Part shown: positions 8,513 through 17,241 of the stretch, piece by piece
Position numbering within the stretch: position 1 is the stretch's first letter
Layout: each line of letters starts with the position of its first letter
Assembly (NCBI RefSeq): GCF_020991455.1
Contig: NZ_JAJMOX010000005.1
Location: forward strand, 186,001-250,000
DNA length: 64,000 nucleotides
From: Flavobacterium sp. JAS
GTDB lineage: Bacteria; Bacteroidota; Bacteroidia; Flavobacteriales; Flavobacteriaceae
Direction: 5' to 3'
The notes under the pieces: model-generated
Told to the model about the DNA's origin: nothing
Seen by the model: only the letters and a program-made list of their open reading frames with translations
The model's database searches: none
Translations under genes and position numbers: made by a program

Positions 8513-8590
8513 TTAAGCAAACATTAAGATAAAGTTAAGCAATATGAAAGTATAACTTAATCTAAAACTAATATATTAAGATTAATTTTG
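8513..8590 (+). promoter_or_regulatory. Phased TTAAG boxes and -7 element upstream of the LtaS-like gene
   Basis: TTAAG occurs at 8513-8517, 8524-8528 and 8535-8539, spaced exactly 11 bp. TTAA recurs at 8557-8560, two further 11-bp steps on, and TTAAG at 8576-8580. The element TAATTTTG (8583-8590) matches a Bacteroidota -7 box and lies 18 nt before the ATG at 8608; no TTG is found at a proper -33 distance. OmpR-family regulators typically bind direct repeats with 11-bp period, so these are candidate sites for the divergent response regulator. Confidence 0.6.
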
Positions 8591-8607
8591 TCAAAAAAAA
8601 TAGCTTC

Positions 8608-10698
8608 ATGAATTTTTACAAGAAACTTTCCCCATTTTTTAATCTCGCATTATTCTATTTTATTGTAAGCTTTATATTACGAATAGTTTTGTTTTTTCAC
8701 CCAATAACACAAAGTTCTTTTACTATTCTGGAGAGTTTAAAAATCTTCTCTTTAGGTCTTGTTTCGGACTTTTTTGTTTTTGTTGTAGCAAGTGTTTTTT
8801 TATGGCTGTATTTAATATTTATTTCAAATTCTAAATACAACAAACCTTCAGGTTATATTATACTTGGTATTTTTCTAAGTCTTTTTATTTATGTGGCGTC
8901 CGGTAAAAGTATTTTTGACGAATACGGTGGTGCTTTACCAAGGATAGTCCTGATTTTTATTGGAATTAAAATAGCCCTTTTTGCCCTTTTGCTTTTCCTA
9001 CCTAAACTAAGAGACAAGATTAGATATTGGTTATTTGCTTTTGTAATTTTCTTTTATGTTTTATTAATTCTACAAAACGGATTAAGCGAGTATTTCTTTT
9101 GGAATGAGTTTGGTGTTAAATACAATTTTATTGCTGTAAATTATTTGATTTATACCAATGAGGTTATTGGAAACATTATGCAATCATATCCTGTAATTCC
9201 GATATTCTCGGCTTTATTTATCGTAACTGGAATTTTTACTTATTTCATTTTAAAAAGATCCAGAAGCTACATTGATAATATCCCTTCTCTTGGAGAAAAA
9301 GTAAAAATTAGTTTGGTTTACCTTTGCCTGTTTGCTGTCTCTTTAATTGCAATTCCAACTCTTACAAAAACAGAAAACTCTAAGAATGTTTTCGTTAACG
9401 AATTACAAGCGAACGGATTATATAAATTCTATTTGGCTTTCCAAAATAGTGATTTGGACTATTTTAAATTTTACAAAACGCTTCCAAACGAAGAAGTTTT
9501 TGCGCTTTTAAAACAACAATTCCCTACTATTTCAGGACAAGATACAAAGCGAACTATAACTGCTGATTCTCTTGAAAATCGCAAAAATGTGGTTTTAATT
9601 ACAATCGAAAGTTACAGTGCAGATTTTATGAAAATGTACGGAAACGAACAAAACATTACACCTTTCTTAGATAGTTTGGCGCAAAAAAGTTTACTGTTTA
9701 CTAATTTGTATGCGGCTGGAAACAGAACTGTTCGCGGACTTGAAGCCGTGACTTTATGTTTGCCTCCAACTGCCGGCGAAAGTGTTGTAAAGAGAAAGGA
9801 TAACAAAAATAAATTCTCCACAGGAGCTATTTTCAAGCAAAAAGGATACAATGTAAAATACATGTATGGCGGAGATGCTTTTTTTGACAATATGCAGGAT
9901 TTTTATTCCGGAAACGGTTACCAAATTGTAGACAAATCAAGGTTTTCTCCTGAAGAAATTACGTTCTCGAATGTTTGGGGAGTTTGTGATGAAGACATGT
10001 ACAACAAAGCAATTAAGGTTATGAACGCCGAAGCAAAGGAAAACAAGCCCTTCTTTAATCATATTATGACAGTGAGTAATCACAGACCTTTTACATATCC
10101 TAACAATAAAATTGATATTCCGGGCGATATAAAATCTCGTGATGGCGGAGTAAAATATACGGATTACTCTTTGAGAAAATTCTTTGAAATGGCCAGCAAA
10201 CAGCCTTGGTTCAAGAATACCGTATTTGTCATTGTTGCTGATCATTGTGCTTCTAGTGCCGGAAAAACAGAACTTCCGTTAGATAAATACAGAATTCCTG
10301 CTTTTATTTACACGCCTGACGCAAAACCTGTAAAATACAATCAGCTAATGTCGCAAATAGATATTATGCCAACGCTTTTTGGGTTACTGAATTTTAGCTA
10401 TGAAAGTAAATTCTTTGGTCAGGACGTTTTGAAACCTGACTACAAACCAAGAGCTTTTATTGCAACTTATCAGGATTTAGGTTTGATAAAAGATAATGTT
10501 TTGACTATTTTATCTCCTAAGCAACAAGTAAAACAATTTGAGCTTAAAATCGACACAAAACCTGGTATTGCTCCTGAATTTCAAATCGATTACAACGAAA
10601 TTCCAATGAAAATGGAAAGAACAGATTTGGTAAATGAAACTATCTCGTTCTATCAAGCGGCTTCGGATATGTTGAAGAAGAAGAAATATCAAAACTAA
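8608..10698 (+). CDS. LtaS-like sulfatase-superfamily phosphoglycerol transferase, membrane-anchored
   Basis: This 696-residue protein has five predicted N-terminal membrane segments (about 10-240) and then an extracytoplasmic alkaline phosphatase/sulfatase-fold domain from about residue 325. Visible active-site elements are LITIESYSAD (Glu334), GNRTVRGLEA (candidate nucleophile Thr374) and VADHCASSAG (Asp545-His546). The layout matches lipoteichoic acid synthase and OpgB-type phosphoglycerol transferases. A Gram-negative Bacteroidota has no LTA, so the substrate is more likely a periplasmic glycan, lipid or lipid A headgroup; this is inference. It is divergent from the two-component pair and ends before a shared bidirectional terminator. 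Confidence 0.88.
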   Translation: MNFYKKLSPFFNLALFYFIVSFILRIVLFFHPITQSSFTILESLKIFSLGLVSDFFVFVVASVFLWLYLIFISNSKYNKPSGYIILGIFLSLFIYVASGKSIFDEYGGALPRIVLIFIGIKIALFALLLFLPKLRDKIRYWLFAFVIFFYVLLILQNGLSEYFFWNEFGVKYNFIAVNYLIYTNEVIGNIMQSYPVIPIFSALFIVTGIFTYFILKRSRSYIDNIPSLGEKVKISLVYLCLFAVSLIAIPTLTKTENSKNVFVNELQANGLYKFYLAFQNSDLDYFKFYKTLPNEEVFALLKQQFPTISGQDTKRTITADSLENRKNVVLITIESYSADFMKMYGNEQNITPFLDSLAQKSLLFTNLYAAGNRTVRGLEAVTLCLPPTAGESVVKRKDNKNKFSTGAIFKQKGYNVKYMYGGDAFFDNMQDFYSGNGYQIVDKSRFSPEEITFSNVWGVCDEDMYNKAIKVMNAEAKENKPFFNHIMTVSNHRPFTYPNNKIDIPGDIKSRDGGVKYTDYSLRKFFEMASKQPWFKNTVFVIVADHCASSAGKTELPLDKYRIPAFIYTPDAKPVKYNQLMSQIDIMPTLFGLLNFSYESKFFGQDVLKPDYKPRAFIATYQDLGLIKDNVLTILSPKQQVKQFELKIDTKPGIAPEFQIDYNEIPMKMERTDLVNETISFYQAASDMLKKKKYQN

Positions 10699-10776
10699 GT
10701 TGTAAAAATTCCAATTTTTTAAATTCCAAATTCCAAGTTTAAATCTCAAAACTTACTAAAGAATTATCAATGACAC

Positions 10777-10805
10777 CTTTGTCAAAGTTTTAAACTTTGA
10801 CAAAG
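10777..10805. repeat. Palindrome CTTTGTCAAAGTTT / AAACTTTGACAAAG, copy 1
   Basis: Two 14-nt perfect arms flank one T. The same palindrome, with arms extended to 18 nt, occurs at 48180-48216, so it is a dispersed REP-like sequence rather than a gene-specific terminator. Confidence 0.7.
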
Positions 10806-10836
10806 ATTAGTTCGACATTACTTCGTCAAGCATAAA

Positions 10837-10880
10837 AATAAAAGAGCCTCAAATTCAAATGAATTTGAGGCTCTTTTATT
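10837..10880. terminator. Bidirectional terminator between convergent genes
   Basis: A perfect 21-bp inverted repeat (10837-10857 and 10860-10880) with core AGAGCCTCAAATTC is bounded by A-rich and T-rich ends on both strands. It lies between the ends of the LtaS-like gene (plus) and the nuclease gene (minus) and can serve both. Confidence 0.85.
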
Positions 10881-10953
10881 AGATCTAATTATTAAGTTTT
10901 CATTACTCGCATTTCAACTTGAAACATAAAACTAAAAAAACTTGAAACAATTT

Positions 10954-11952
10954 CTAGTCATTCTGATTTTGCATACCAAATAAGTATCCATCCTGAAACA
11001 ATTTTTGATCATCTTTCAATGCTTGATTGTTACGCTGTGTGATTTCACTTGAATCTAATTTGCTTAAATCTGGTTTTCCTGCATTTATCCATGCAGTATA
11101 CCAAAAACTTGCTACAGCAGTAATTGCTTTTTTCATTTGGCTTTCAACCATTCCGTTTAGCTCTTTGTTCAATTTAGCCGCATATTTATCAGAGAATTTA
11201 GCTGAGTTGTACTTGGTTTTAACAACTTTTCCATCAGCATCCATATCATAGATTTCGTTTTCAGGAGTTGATGTTCTTAGTTTTTTATCTATAGCCAATA
11301 AAGGCTCTGCCAAACTATGAGTATCATTAATCATATCCCAAATTGCTTTATGAACATCTGGATAATAAGTTGCCTGAGGCACATTTAATTTATAATTCTT
11401 TGCAAATAACTCCGGCAATCTGCTTTCCCAAAGTGAATGAATTCCTTTTTGGTCGCTCAATTGTCCATCGTGGTTTGCAGACGTATGCAATGGCATGTGT
11501 GCATCACCAATATAATGACCTAAATCTGCTGCAAGAAATAAGATTTCAGCTCTGTTCTTATCTTTAAAAGCTTTAGTTAGTTTTGCCATCATATCTTCGA
11601 TATACCAAGGCAAAATTCCGTTATTATTTAAAAACTTATCATCGTATTTTTTCTTTGCTTCTTCTAAGGTTTTTGGCAAACTATCAGCAGAACCAAAGTT
11701 TTCCATATCAAAATAATGTCTCGGATTTTCATCTTTATAATTTAAAGCATATTTACGAATGTCCGGTACAGAAGCTTCCTGAGTAATAAAATCGATATGA
11801 TTATAAAAAAACACTTGTAGAGATTGTGGCAAAGCCATAACTGCGGCTTTATTAATACGTTCGTGACCAACGATTCCCCAAGATAGTGTCAAAAATCCAA
11901 GTCCTAAAGCAAAAAATGCGATTAGTTTTGGTTTCATTGTAAAGTTTTTCAT
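10954..11952 (-). CDS. S1/P1-nuclease / zinc phospholipase C superfamily protein, exported
   Basis: This 332-residue protein has an N-terminal signal peptide (KLIAFFALGLGFLTLS). It is followed by WGIVGHERIN, where the mature N-terminal Trp and first His are zinc ligands in the S1/P1 family. Further family ligands are likely in NPRHYFDMENFG and in LAADLGHYIGDAHMPLHTSANHDGQLSDQKGIHSLWE. This pattern is diagnostic for the trinuclear-zinc S1/P1 nuclease or phospholipase C fold. The length fits. It is probably a periplasmic or outer-membrane-associated nuclease or phosphodiesterase; nucleic acid versus lipid substrate cannot be decided. A start five codons later (MKPKLIAF) is possible. Confidence 0.88.
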   Translation of the reverse strand: MKNFTMKPKLIAFFALGLGFLTLSWGIVGHERINKAAVMALPQSLQVFFYNHIDFITQEASVPDIRKYALNYKDENPRHYFDMENFGSADSLPKTLEEAKKKYDDKFLNNNGILPWYIEDMMAKLTKAFKDKNRAEILFLAADLGHYIGDAHMPLHTSANHDGQLSDQKGIHSLWESRLPELFAKNYKLNVPQATYYPDVHKAIWDMINDTHSLAEPLLAIDKKLRTSTPENEIYDMDADGKVVKTKYNSAKFSDKYAAKLNKELNGMVESQMKKAITAVASFWYTAWINAGKPDLSKLDSSEITQRNNQALKDDQKLFQDGYLFGMQNQND

Positions 11953-12068
11953 TTTGTAATTTTGTTTGAGGGGGCAAATTTAATCTCATTTAAAGATAAT
12001 TCAAAAGAATACTAACAAATATTGTGTTAATTTAGTTAAATTCGATAAAACCACAGGCAAACTGAGAA

Positions 12069-12113
12069 TTTTTCAGCCACAGATACTTCATTTATAGCGC
12101 TGTGGCTGAAAAA
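12069..12113. repeat. Stem-loop after the GH5 gene
   Basis: Arms TTTTTCAGCCACAG (12069-12082) and CTGTGGCTGAAAAA (12100-12113) form a perfect 14-bp stem 8 nt past the GH5 stop. Neither strand has a T-tract directly after the stem, so it may be a factor-assisted terminator or an mRNA-stabilising 3' hairpin. Confidence 0.55.
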
Positions 12114-12120
12114 CTATTAA

Positions 12121-13137
12121 TTACAATTTATTGTAAACAATACTAAAATAAGAAGATGTTGTATATGTTTTGGGACTTCCGCTTGTATAAGCTTGAAATT
12201 GGGGCGTTATCATATTCATAGAACCGCCATCACCATTCCATGCCCAACCTAAAATAGTCCATCCTTTATTCTTGGCATAATCAACAATTCCGGACCAATC
12301 AGCACCAGATCCTCCACTATTTCCAAATTCTCCAATCATACAAGGCCTGCCGGATGAAGCCAAATCATCAATGTCAGACGTATTCATATAACGCCCTTTG
12401 GCCTGATTATAAGCTCCCGGATAAATATGAGCTGACAGAATAATTTTAGTATCATTAATTACTGTTTGTCCGGTAGAACAGCCTTTTACCGCACAAGCAG
12501 CCGTAGCAGTTTCTTGTCCCCAACCCGGAATATCAATAATAATCGTGCCACTATAGACTTTTCTTACTTCAGTAATTGCTGTATTGTACGCAGCGGCAAA
12601 TGCAGCGGGAGTAATATTATGGCTTCCCCATTCGTTGGTTAGATTAATAATAAAATTACCTCCTAAACTGCTGTAATTGTTCTTCCACCATGTAGCGGCA
12701 GCATTCAATTCTGTGGTACTGTCCGAACCCAATACACTCGATTTATGATAACTAACAATTACCATAAATCCGTTTGACTTTGCTTCAGAAATCCATCTTT
12801 TAGCATTGGTTTCCTGCCCTGGCTCTACTTCGATTCTAACGGTTTTAATTTTAGTATTTTGTTTCATTAAATTCCAGCCTAAATCACAATTTCCTCCGTT
12901 ATAATAAGAAGGCTGCAGATTTACACCATTTCCGATATCTCCAAAACTTGATGTCGTTTTCGATGTTAAATTAGAAACTGCTGTTACATCAGTATTCTCA
13001 GCAGTAACAAGTTTTGCTTCAGGAGTTGACTGTTCTGAATCAGATTTATCGCAACTAACAAAAAGTGAAGCACTTAAAACTAAGAACAAAACAGCAATTA
13101 GCTTAAAACTTTGTTCGATAAAATGTGGTTTTTTCAT
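12121..13137 (-). CDS. Glycoside hydrolase family 5 lipoprotein (cellulase/mannanase-like)
   Basis: This 338-residue protein is a predicted surface or periplasmic lipoprotein: signal peptide and lipobox end at Cys29 (SLFVSCDKSD), followed by an acidic Ser/Thr-rich linker. The catalytic domain starts near residue 68 (GNGVNLQPSYYNGGNC) and has the GH5 landmarks FMVIVSYHKS, the acid/base in INLTNEWGSH, ILSAHIYPG, the nucleophile in PCMIGEFGNSGG, and WTILGWAWNGDGG. Beta-mannanase or endoglucanase activity is likely but the specificity is not readable. It is monocistronic with a long upstream region and no SusCD neighbour. Confidence 0.85.
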   Translation of the reverse strand: MKKPHFIEQSFKLIAVLFLVLSASLFVSCDKSDSEQSTPEAKLVTAENTDVTAVSNLTSKTTSSFGDIGNGVNLQPSYYNGGNCDLGWNLMKQNTKIKTVRIEVEPGQETNAKRWISEAKSNGFMVIVSYHKSSVLGSDSTTELNAAATWWKNNYSSLGGNFIINLTNEWGSHNITPAAFAAAYNTAITEVRKVYSGTIIIDIPGWGQETATAACAVKGCSTGQTVINDTKIILSAHIYPGAYNQAKGRYMNTSDIDDLASSGRPCMIGEFGNSGGSGADWSGIVDYAKNKGWTILGWAWNGDGGSMNMITPQFQAYTSGSPKTYTTSSYFSIVYNKL

Positions 13138-13486
13138 AAGATAGTTTTTAAAAAATTAGTGAAGATTTTAAGTCCCTAAAAAATATTCATTGCAAATATT
13201 TAGTTTTCAGTAAGATAAAACCGATTATATTTTATCAAACTGTAATACGAAATATTCATTTTAACTATTTAAAAATAAACCAATTACAACGTTACTGTTA
13301 AAAATATCAATTAATGACAACGGAAAGCTTTCTTTAAAACTTTGAAAATGGTTGTAAGTCAAACAGAATCATCCCGAAAAAACATTTTAAAAATAACTTC
13401 ACGATTTAAAGAAAATATAAACCTCATTGAAAGTATACATTGAAAAAACTACGTAAATTTGAATCTAAATATTATTCTCCATTTTA
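13138..13486. other. Divergent intergenic region, GH5 gene and unknown secreted gene
   Basis: This 349-bp AT-rich region has no ORF. It contains a GATAAAA/TTTTATC inverted repeat near 13213-13236 and a -7-like TAAATTTG at 13454-13461, 25 nt before the plus-strand ATG at 13487, without a properly spaced TTG. No other clear site is seen. Confidence 0.45.
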
Positions 13487-14437
13487 ATGAATTTAGCCAA
13501 AGCCATACTCTTTTCTCTTATTTTCTCTTCGATTTGTACAGCACAAGATATTGTGCAACTAAAAAATGTTAGCGATACTATTTTAAATACCAAAAGAACA
13601 CTGCAAGTATCTGATCCGTTGAATGCCGTAAAAACAATGCAGAAATTATTTCCCGGCAAATTATACAACTTATCAGACCATAATACTTTTATAAGTTGGA
13701 ATTGCAAAAGTTGTAAACCCAACGCATTCAAGGATGTAAATGAGGTAGAAGGTGATCAAATGTTTCCTTACACAAGAGGTGTTGCCACAAGAATATTAAA
13801 CAATATCGATTATAAAGACTCCAAAGGAAATCAATTCAAATTGTTATTTTTTAATCATTCTGATTATGATGAAGATGGTTTGCAAACTGGTAGATTCTCT
13901 GGAGGTCTTGTTGGCGTAGCTAAGTTTGCAAAGAATGACAAGATTTGGCAAATGAGATCTTTTCAACCTGCTGTTGCTGCCTTTGGCTCATTCGCGCAAG
14001 CGCCTTCTCCAAAACTTGTCGAAATTGGCGAAGACCAGTATGCCTTTACATTATTGCATGCTAATGGCGGCGCCGGCGGTCCTTATGAAGGTTTCCTTTA
14101 TCTTATCGCAGGGTTTGAAGGCAAATACCAACCAATTATGGAAGTCTCCAATTATCAGCTTAGCAATGTTGCAAGTGCAGAATGGTCAAGTTCTTATACT
14201 GTTGTAAATGAAAACACTAAAAAACATTTTAGGGATATTATTATTAAGACAAAGGGCTCTTTTGATAAAGCTGCGCAGGCAAACGATGAATTTGAAGTTA
14301 ATCTACCTCAGGAAATAGCTGCAATGGCTAAAACAAAAAAGCAATTTAACTTTGAGATTGAAAAGCATTTTTCATTTAAAGGAAAATTATACAAAATGAC
14401 CGGTAAACCGATTGTCAAGTTCTCGAATGTAAAATAA
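13487..14437 (+). CDS. Secreted protein of unknown function
   Basis: I do not recognise this 316-residue protein. It has a clear signal peptide (MNLAKAILFSLIFSSICTAQD, cleavage near residue 20), so it is exported. There is a pair of closely spaced cysteines (WNCKSCKPN), a glycine-rich loop HANGGAGGPYEGF around residue 195, and a mainly beta pattern with no catalytic motif. The base composition matches the neighbours. It is divergent from the GH5 gene and converges on the YeiH-like gene with only 14 bp between the stops, and has no operon partner. Confidence 0.75.
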   Translation: MNLAKAILFSLIFSSICTAQDIVQLKNVSDTILNTKRTLQVSDPLNAVKTMQKLFPGKLYNLSDHNTFISWNCKSCKPNAFKDVNEVEGDQMFPYTRGVATRILNNIDYKDSKGNQFKLLFFNHSDYDEDGLQTGRFSGGLVGVAKFAKNDKIWQMRSFQPAVAAFGSFAQAPSPKLVEIGEDQYAFTLLHANGGAGGPYEGFLYLIAGFEGKYQPIMEVSNYQLSNVASAEWSSSYTVVNENTKKHFRDIIIKTKGSFDKAAQANDEFEVNLPQEIAAMAKTKKQFNFEIEKHFSFKGKLYKMTGKPIVKFSNVK

Positions 14438-14451
14438 ACTCGTTTTTTTTT

Positions 14452-15417
14452 TTAATGGAAGTATAATATTGAAGCCAAACCTAAACAGGCAATAAATATC
14501 CACAATAAAACTCCTTGAAGTAAAGGCTTCACTCCTACTGATTTTAAGGTGTTTATATTTAAAGTAGCTCCAATTAAAAACAAAGTGATCGTTAAACCAA
14601 TTTTAGCTATACCCACAATATGCGGTGCTACAATAGCAGTTTCTGGTACATAAGTATTAAAAAGCATTGCCAGAATGAACAATCCAATGAAGTAAGGAAT
14701 CTTAATTTTTGAATTTTTACTTTTAAAAATTACCGCAGTCAAAAGTGATATCGGAATAATCCATAAAGCTCTTGCTAATTTTACAGTTGTAGCAATTTGT
14801 AAAGCTTCGGCCCCGTATTTATTGGCAGCGCCTACTACAGAACTTGTATCATGAATTGCAATAGCACACCATAAACCAAAATCTTGTTGAGACAGATTAA
14901 GCTGATGCCCGATGAACGGGAAAACAAATAATGCAATCGAATTCAGGATAAAGATTACGCCCAAAGCAATTGAAGTTTGGTTCTCGTTTGATTTAATTAC
15001 AGGAGAAATAGCTGCAATGGCGCTTCCTCCGCAAATTGCAGTTCCACAAGAGATTAAATGTGAAGTTTTTTTATCAGTTCTCAGCCATTTTCCTAAAAAT
15101 GTACCTAATATTAAAGTACTGAAAATTGAAAATATAGTCAATAGAAAACCTTCTTTTCCGGCAGAAAGCGCGCTTGTGGCATTCATTCCGAAACCTAAAC
15201 CAATTACTGAAAATTGCAATAAATAAGTAATCGCTTTATTATTGAATTCTGCGAATGGATTTCCGAAAATGTTCACCATTATAACTCCTAGTAATAATGC
15301 AATTGGCGGAGAAATAATCGAAAATAAGCATAAAGCAATTATTAAAATAAAAATTGCCTGTTGCATGTAAAGATTAACTTCGAATAAATGTGACGCTGTA
15401 TGTTGTTTCGTTTTCAA
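14452..15417 (-). CDS. YeiH-family (UPF0324) putative sulfate/sulfite exporter
   Basis: This 321-residue inner-membrane protein has about ten hydrophobic segments. It carries family signatures FSVIGLGFGMNATSA, LGTFLGKWL, SCGTAICGGSAIAAISPVI (the glycine/cysteine-rich motif) and AIHDTSSVVGAANKYG. This UPF0324/YeiH family is annotated as a putative sulfate exporter; direct evidence for the substrate is weak. A LysR gene lies immediately upstream on the same strand, recalling the yeiE-yeiH pairing of enterobacteria, although the orientation differs. Confidence 0.88.
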   Translation of the reverse strand: MKTKQHTASHLFEVNLYMQQAIFILIIALCLFSIISPPIALLLGVIMVNIFGNPFAEFNNKAITYLLQFSVIGLGFGMNATSALSAGKEGFLLTIFSIFSTLILGTFLGKWLRTDKKTSHLISCGTAICGGSAIAAISPVIKSNENQTSIALGVIFILNSIALFVFPFIGHQLNLSQQDFGLWCAIAIHDTSSVVGAANKYGAEALQIATTVKLARALWIIPISLLTAVIFKSKNSKIKIPYFIGLFILAMLFNTYVPETAIVAPHIVGIAKIGLTITLFLIGATLNINTLKSVGVKPLLQGVLLWIFIACLGLASILYFH

Positions 15418-15491
15418 AATAATTGATTTGATATTTCTTTTACAAAGGTCTGCCGTTTATATCATAATCACTAATCGTAAATTGCAATCGG

Positions 15492-16388
15492 CTATAACGT
15501 CAAGTTATAATAAGACGAAATATTTTGAATAAAAAGTTCTGACAAAGAATCTGTTTTACCAAGTAAGGTTATGATGTAAAAATACCTTTCGACAGATAAA
15601 TTTTCTACATCCAGAACCATAAGCTCATTATTTTTAAGTTCTTTATCAACTGCGTGTATTGACATAAAAGCAAAACAATCAGAGTTTAATAAATACGACT
15701 TTATACTTTCTGTACTTCCTAACTGCATTTCGATTTGTAAATCGGTTATTCTGAAACCAATTTGTTTCAATGCAAATTCTATAACTTCAAGTGTTCCGGA
15801 ACCTCGTTCGCGAGTTATGAATTTCATTGTTTTTAAATCTTCCAATGAAATTTCGTTTTTCTTGACCAAAGGATTCTTGGTATTACAAACCAAAACCAAT
15901 TCGTCTTTCAAGAACGGAATATATTTAATGGACTGATTCTTAGATTGCCCTTCAACAATTCCAATTTCGATTTCTTTATTGATTAAAGCATTTTCGATTT
16001 GCTCTGTATTTCCGTTCAGCAAATTGACTTTTATATCTTTTTGCTTTTGGTGAAAACGCGCCAAAACAGGCGAAATAAGATATTGCGCAATTGTTGTACT
16101 GGCTCCTAATCGCAATAAACCCTGACGTTCGTTAATAAACGAACTCATGTCAAAGTCGATTTCACGGTAGATTTCGAAAATATTCTTAGTATGTCTTAAG
16201 AGAATTTCTCCCGCGGGAGTTAACGCAATTTTAGAACCATTTCGCTCAAAAAGCTTGGTTTTATAAGTTTCTTCTAATTCCTGAATGTGTTTAGAAACCG
16301 CTGGCTGCGAGATATATAATTCCGTTGCCGCTTTGGTAAAGTTTAAGCGGAGCGCGACAGTGTAGAATACTTTTAGTCTGAAATCCAT
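15492..16388 (-). CDS. LysR-family transcriptional regulator, CysB/YeiE-like
   Basis: This 298-residue regulator has the LysR winged helix at 1-60 (FTKAATELYISQPAVSKHIQELEE) and a periplasmic-binding-like effector domain from about residue 90. It has the usual GASTTIAQYL and ITRERGSGTLEVIE segments, the latter contributing to the anion-binding pocket in CysB-type members. Its neighbour downstream is the YeiH-like exporter and the likely target. It starts 8 nt after the stop of the DUF1444-like gene, so it may be cotranscribed with that gene. Confidence 0.9.
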   Translation of the reverse strand: MDFRLKVFYTVALRLNFTKAATELYISQPAVSKHIQELEETYKTKLFERNGSKIALTPAGEILLRHTKNIFEIYREIDFDMSSFINERQGLLRLGASTTIAQYLISPVLARFHQKQKDIKVNLLNGNTEQIENALINKEIEIGIVEGQSKNQSIKYIPFLKDELVLVCNTKNPLVKKNEISLEDLKTMKFITRERGSGTLEVIEFALKQIGFRITDLQIEMQLGSTESIKSYLLNSDCFAFMSIHAVDKELKNNELMVLDVENLSVERYFYIITLLGKTDSLSELFIQNISSYYNLTL

Positions 16389-16395
16389 ATATTAT

Positions 16396-17181
16396 TTAAT
16401 ATTTTCCCATTGCTACAACTCCATTTTCTGAGAATTTCAAAATTTCAGTTGTAATTGGATATCCCGATTTCTCATATTCTTCAACTACAACAGAACCGAG
16501 ACGTTCAGAAAAATACTCAAAATCTTGCTCTCCAAAAATATAACAAAAATCTCTCACAGGAATAACAGCGTAAAATGGGAAACCAATATTATTATTAACT
16601 AAATCCTTAATTTTTGATGAAAAGAGACAAGCGCTTTTAAGCCAGACTTCCTCAATATCAATCATTCCTAGTTTATGATTATCAACATCTTCAACCTCTA
16701 TCTGTACTTTATCTAAAAAAGCACCTAAATTTAAATCAACTTGATTTTTTAGTTCTTCTAAGTCTAAGTTCCAGTCTATCAAATCATCATCAGAAATAAA
16801 TGAAAAGTTATTATTAGTATTTACCATAAAAACTTTACTAAATTCATTTGTTACCTTTTCATATACCAGGTTTTCAAACTCAAAGTCATTAGGGAAAAAT
16901 TGTACGTATATTTTATCTTTTATGCTCTCCCAATCTTCTTTTTTTGATGAATGTGAAACAATTGTATTAACTAAATCTGTAATATAACTATCATCATTAT
17001 CTCTTTCGTAATTACGTCTAACATTATCTAAACTTACTTTTAATTCAGATTCTTCTACGTTTACAAGAATAAATCCATCTTGATCAATAGAATCAATAGT
17101 TAAGCCTTTGCTTTCAAGTTGTGTTTTAAACTTATTAAAAACAACATCTTCTTTACTATTGCTTTTGAATGAATTAGGCAT
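16396..17181 (-). CDS. DUF1444-like cytosolic protein
   Basis: This 261-residue acidic protein has no signal peptide or membrane segment. Its pattern resembles the DUF1444 (YtpQ-like) family: an N-terminal LESKGLTIDSIDQDGFILVNVEESELKVSLDNVRR, then WESIKDKIYVQFFPNDF, and a C-terminal part with a 'YPITTEILKF..' ending. The family has no established reaction. The gene lies directly upstream of the LysR gene. I assign the family with moderate confidence only; a plain hypothetical protein is the alternative. Confidence 0.65.
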   Translation of the reverse strand: MPNSFKSNSKEDVVFNKFKTQLESKGLTIDSIDQDGFILVNVEESELKVSLDNVRRNYERDNDDSYITDLVNTIVSHSSKKEDWESIKDKIYVQFFPNDFEFENLVYEKVTNEFSKVFMVNTNNNFSFISDDDLIDWNLDLEELKNQVDLNLGAFLDKVQIEVEDVDNHKLGMIDIEEVWLKSACLFSSKIKDLVNNNIGFPFYAVIPVRDFCYIFGEQDFEYFSERLGSVVVEEYEKSGYPITTEILKFSENGVVAMGKY

Positions 17182-17241
17182 ATATTTAATTATGTTTGAA
17201 GTTAAGTAAACCTTTGTCCCTATGAACCTTTGCCCCTTTTT

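Noticed and set aside
12069..12113. Intrinsic terminator after GH5 gene
   Set aside because: The stem is strong but lacks the T-tract on both strands; kept as a stem-loop only.
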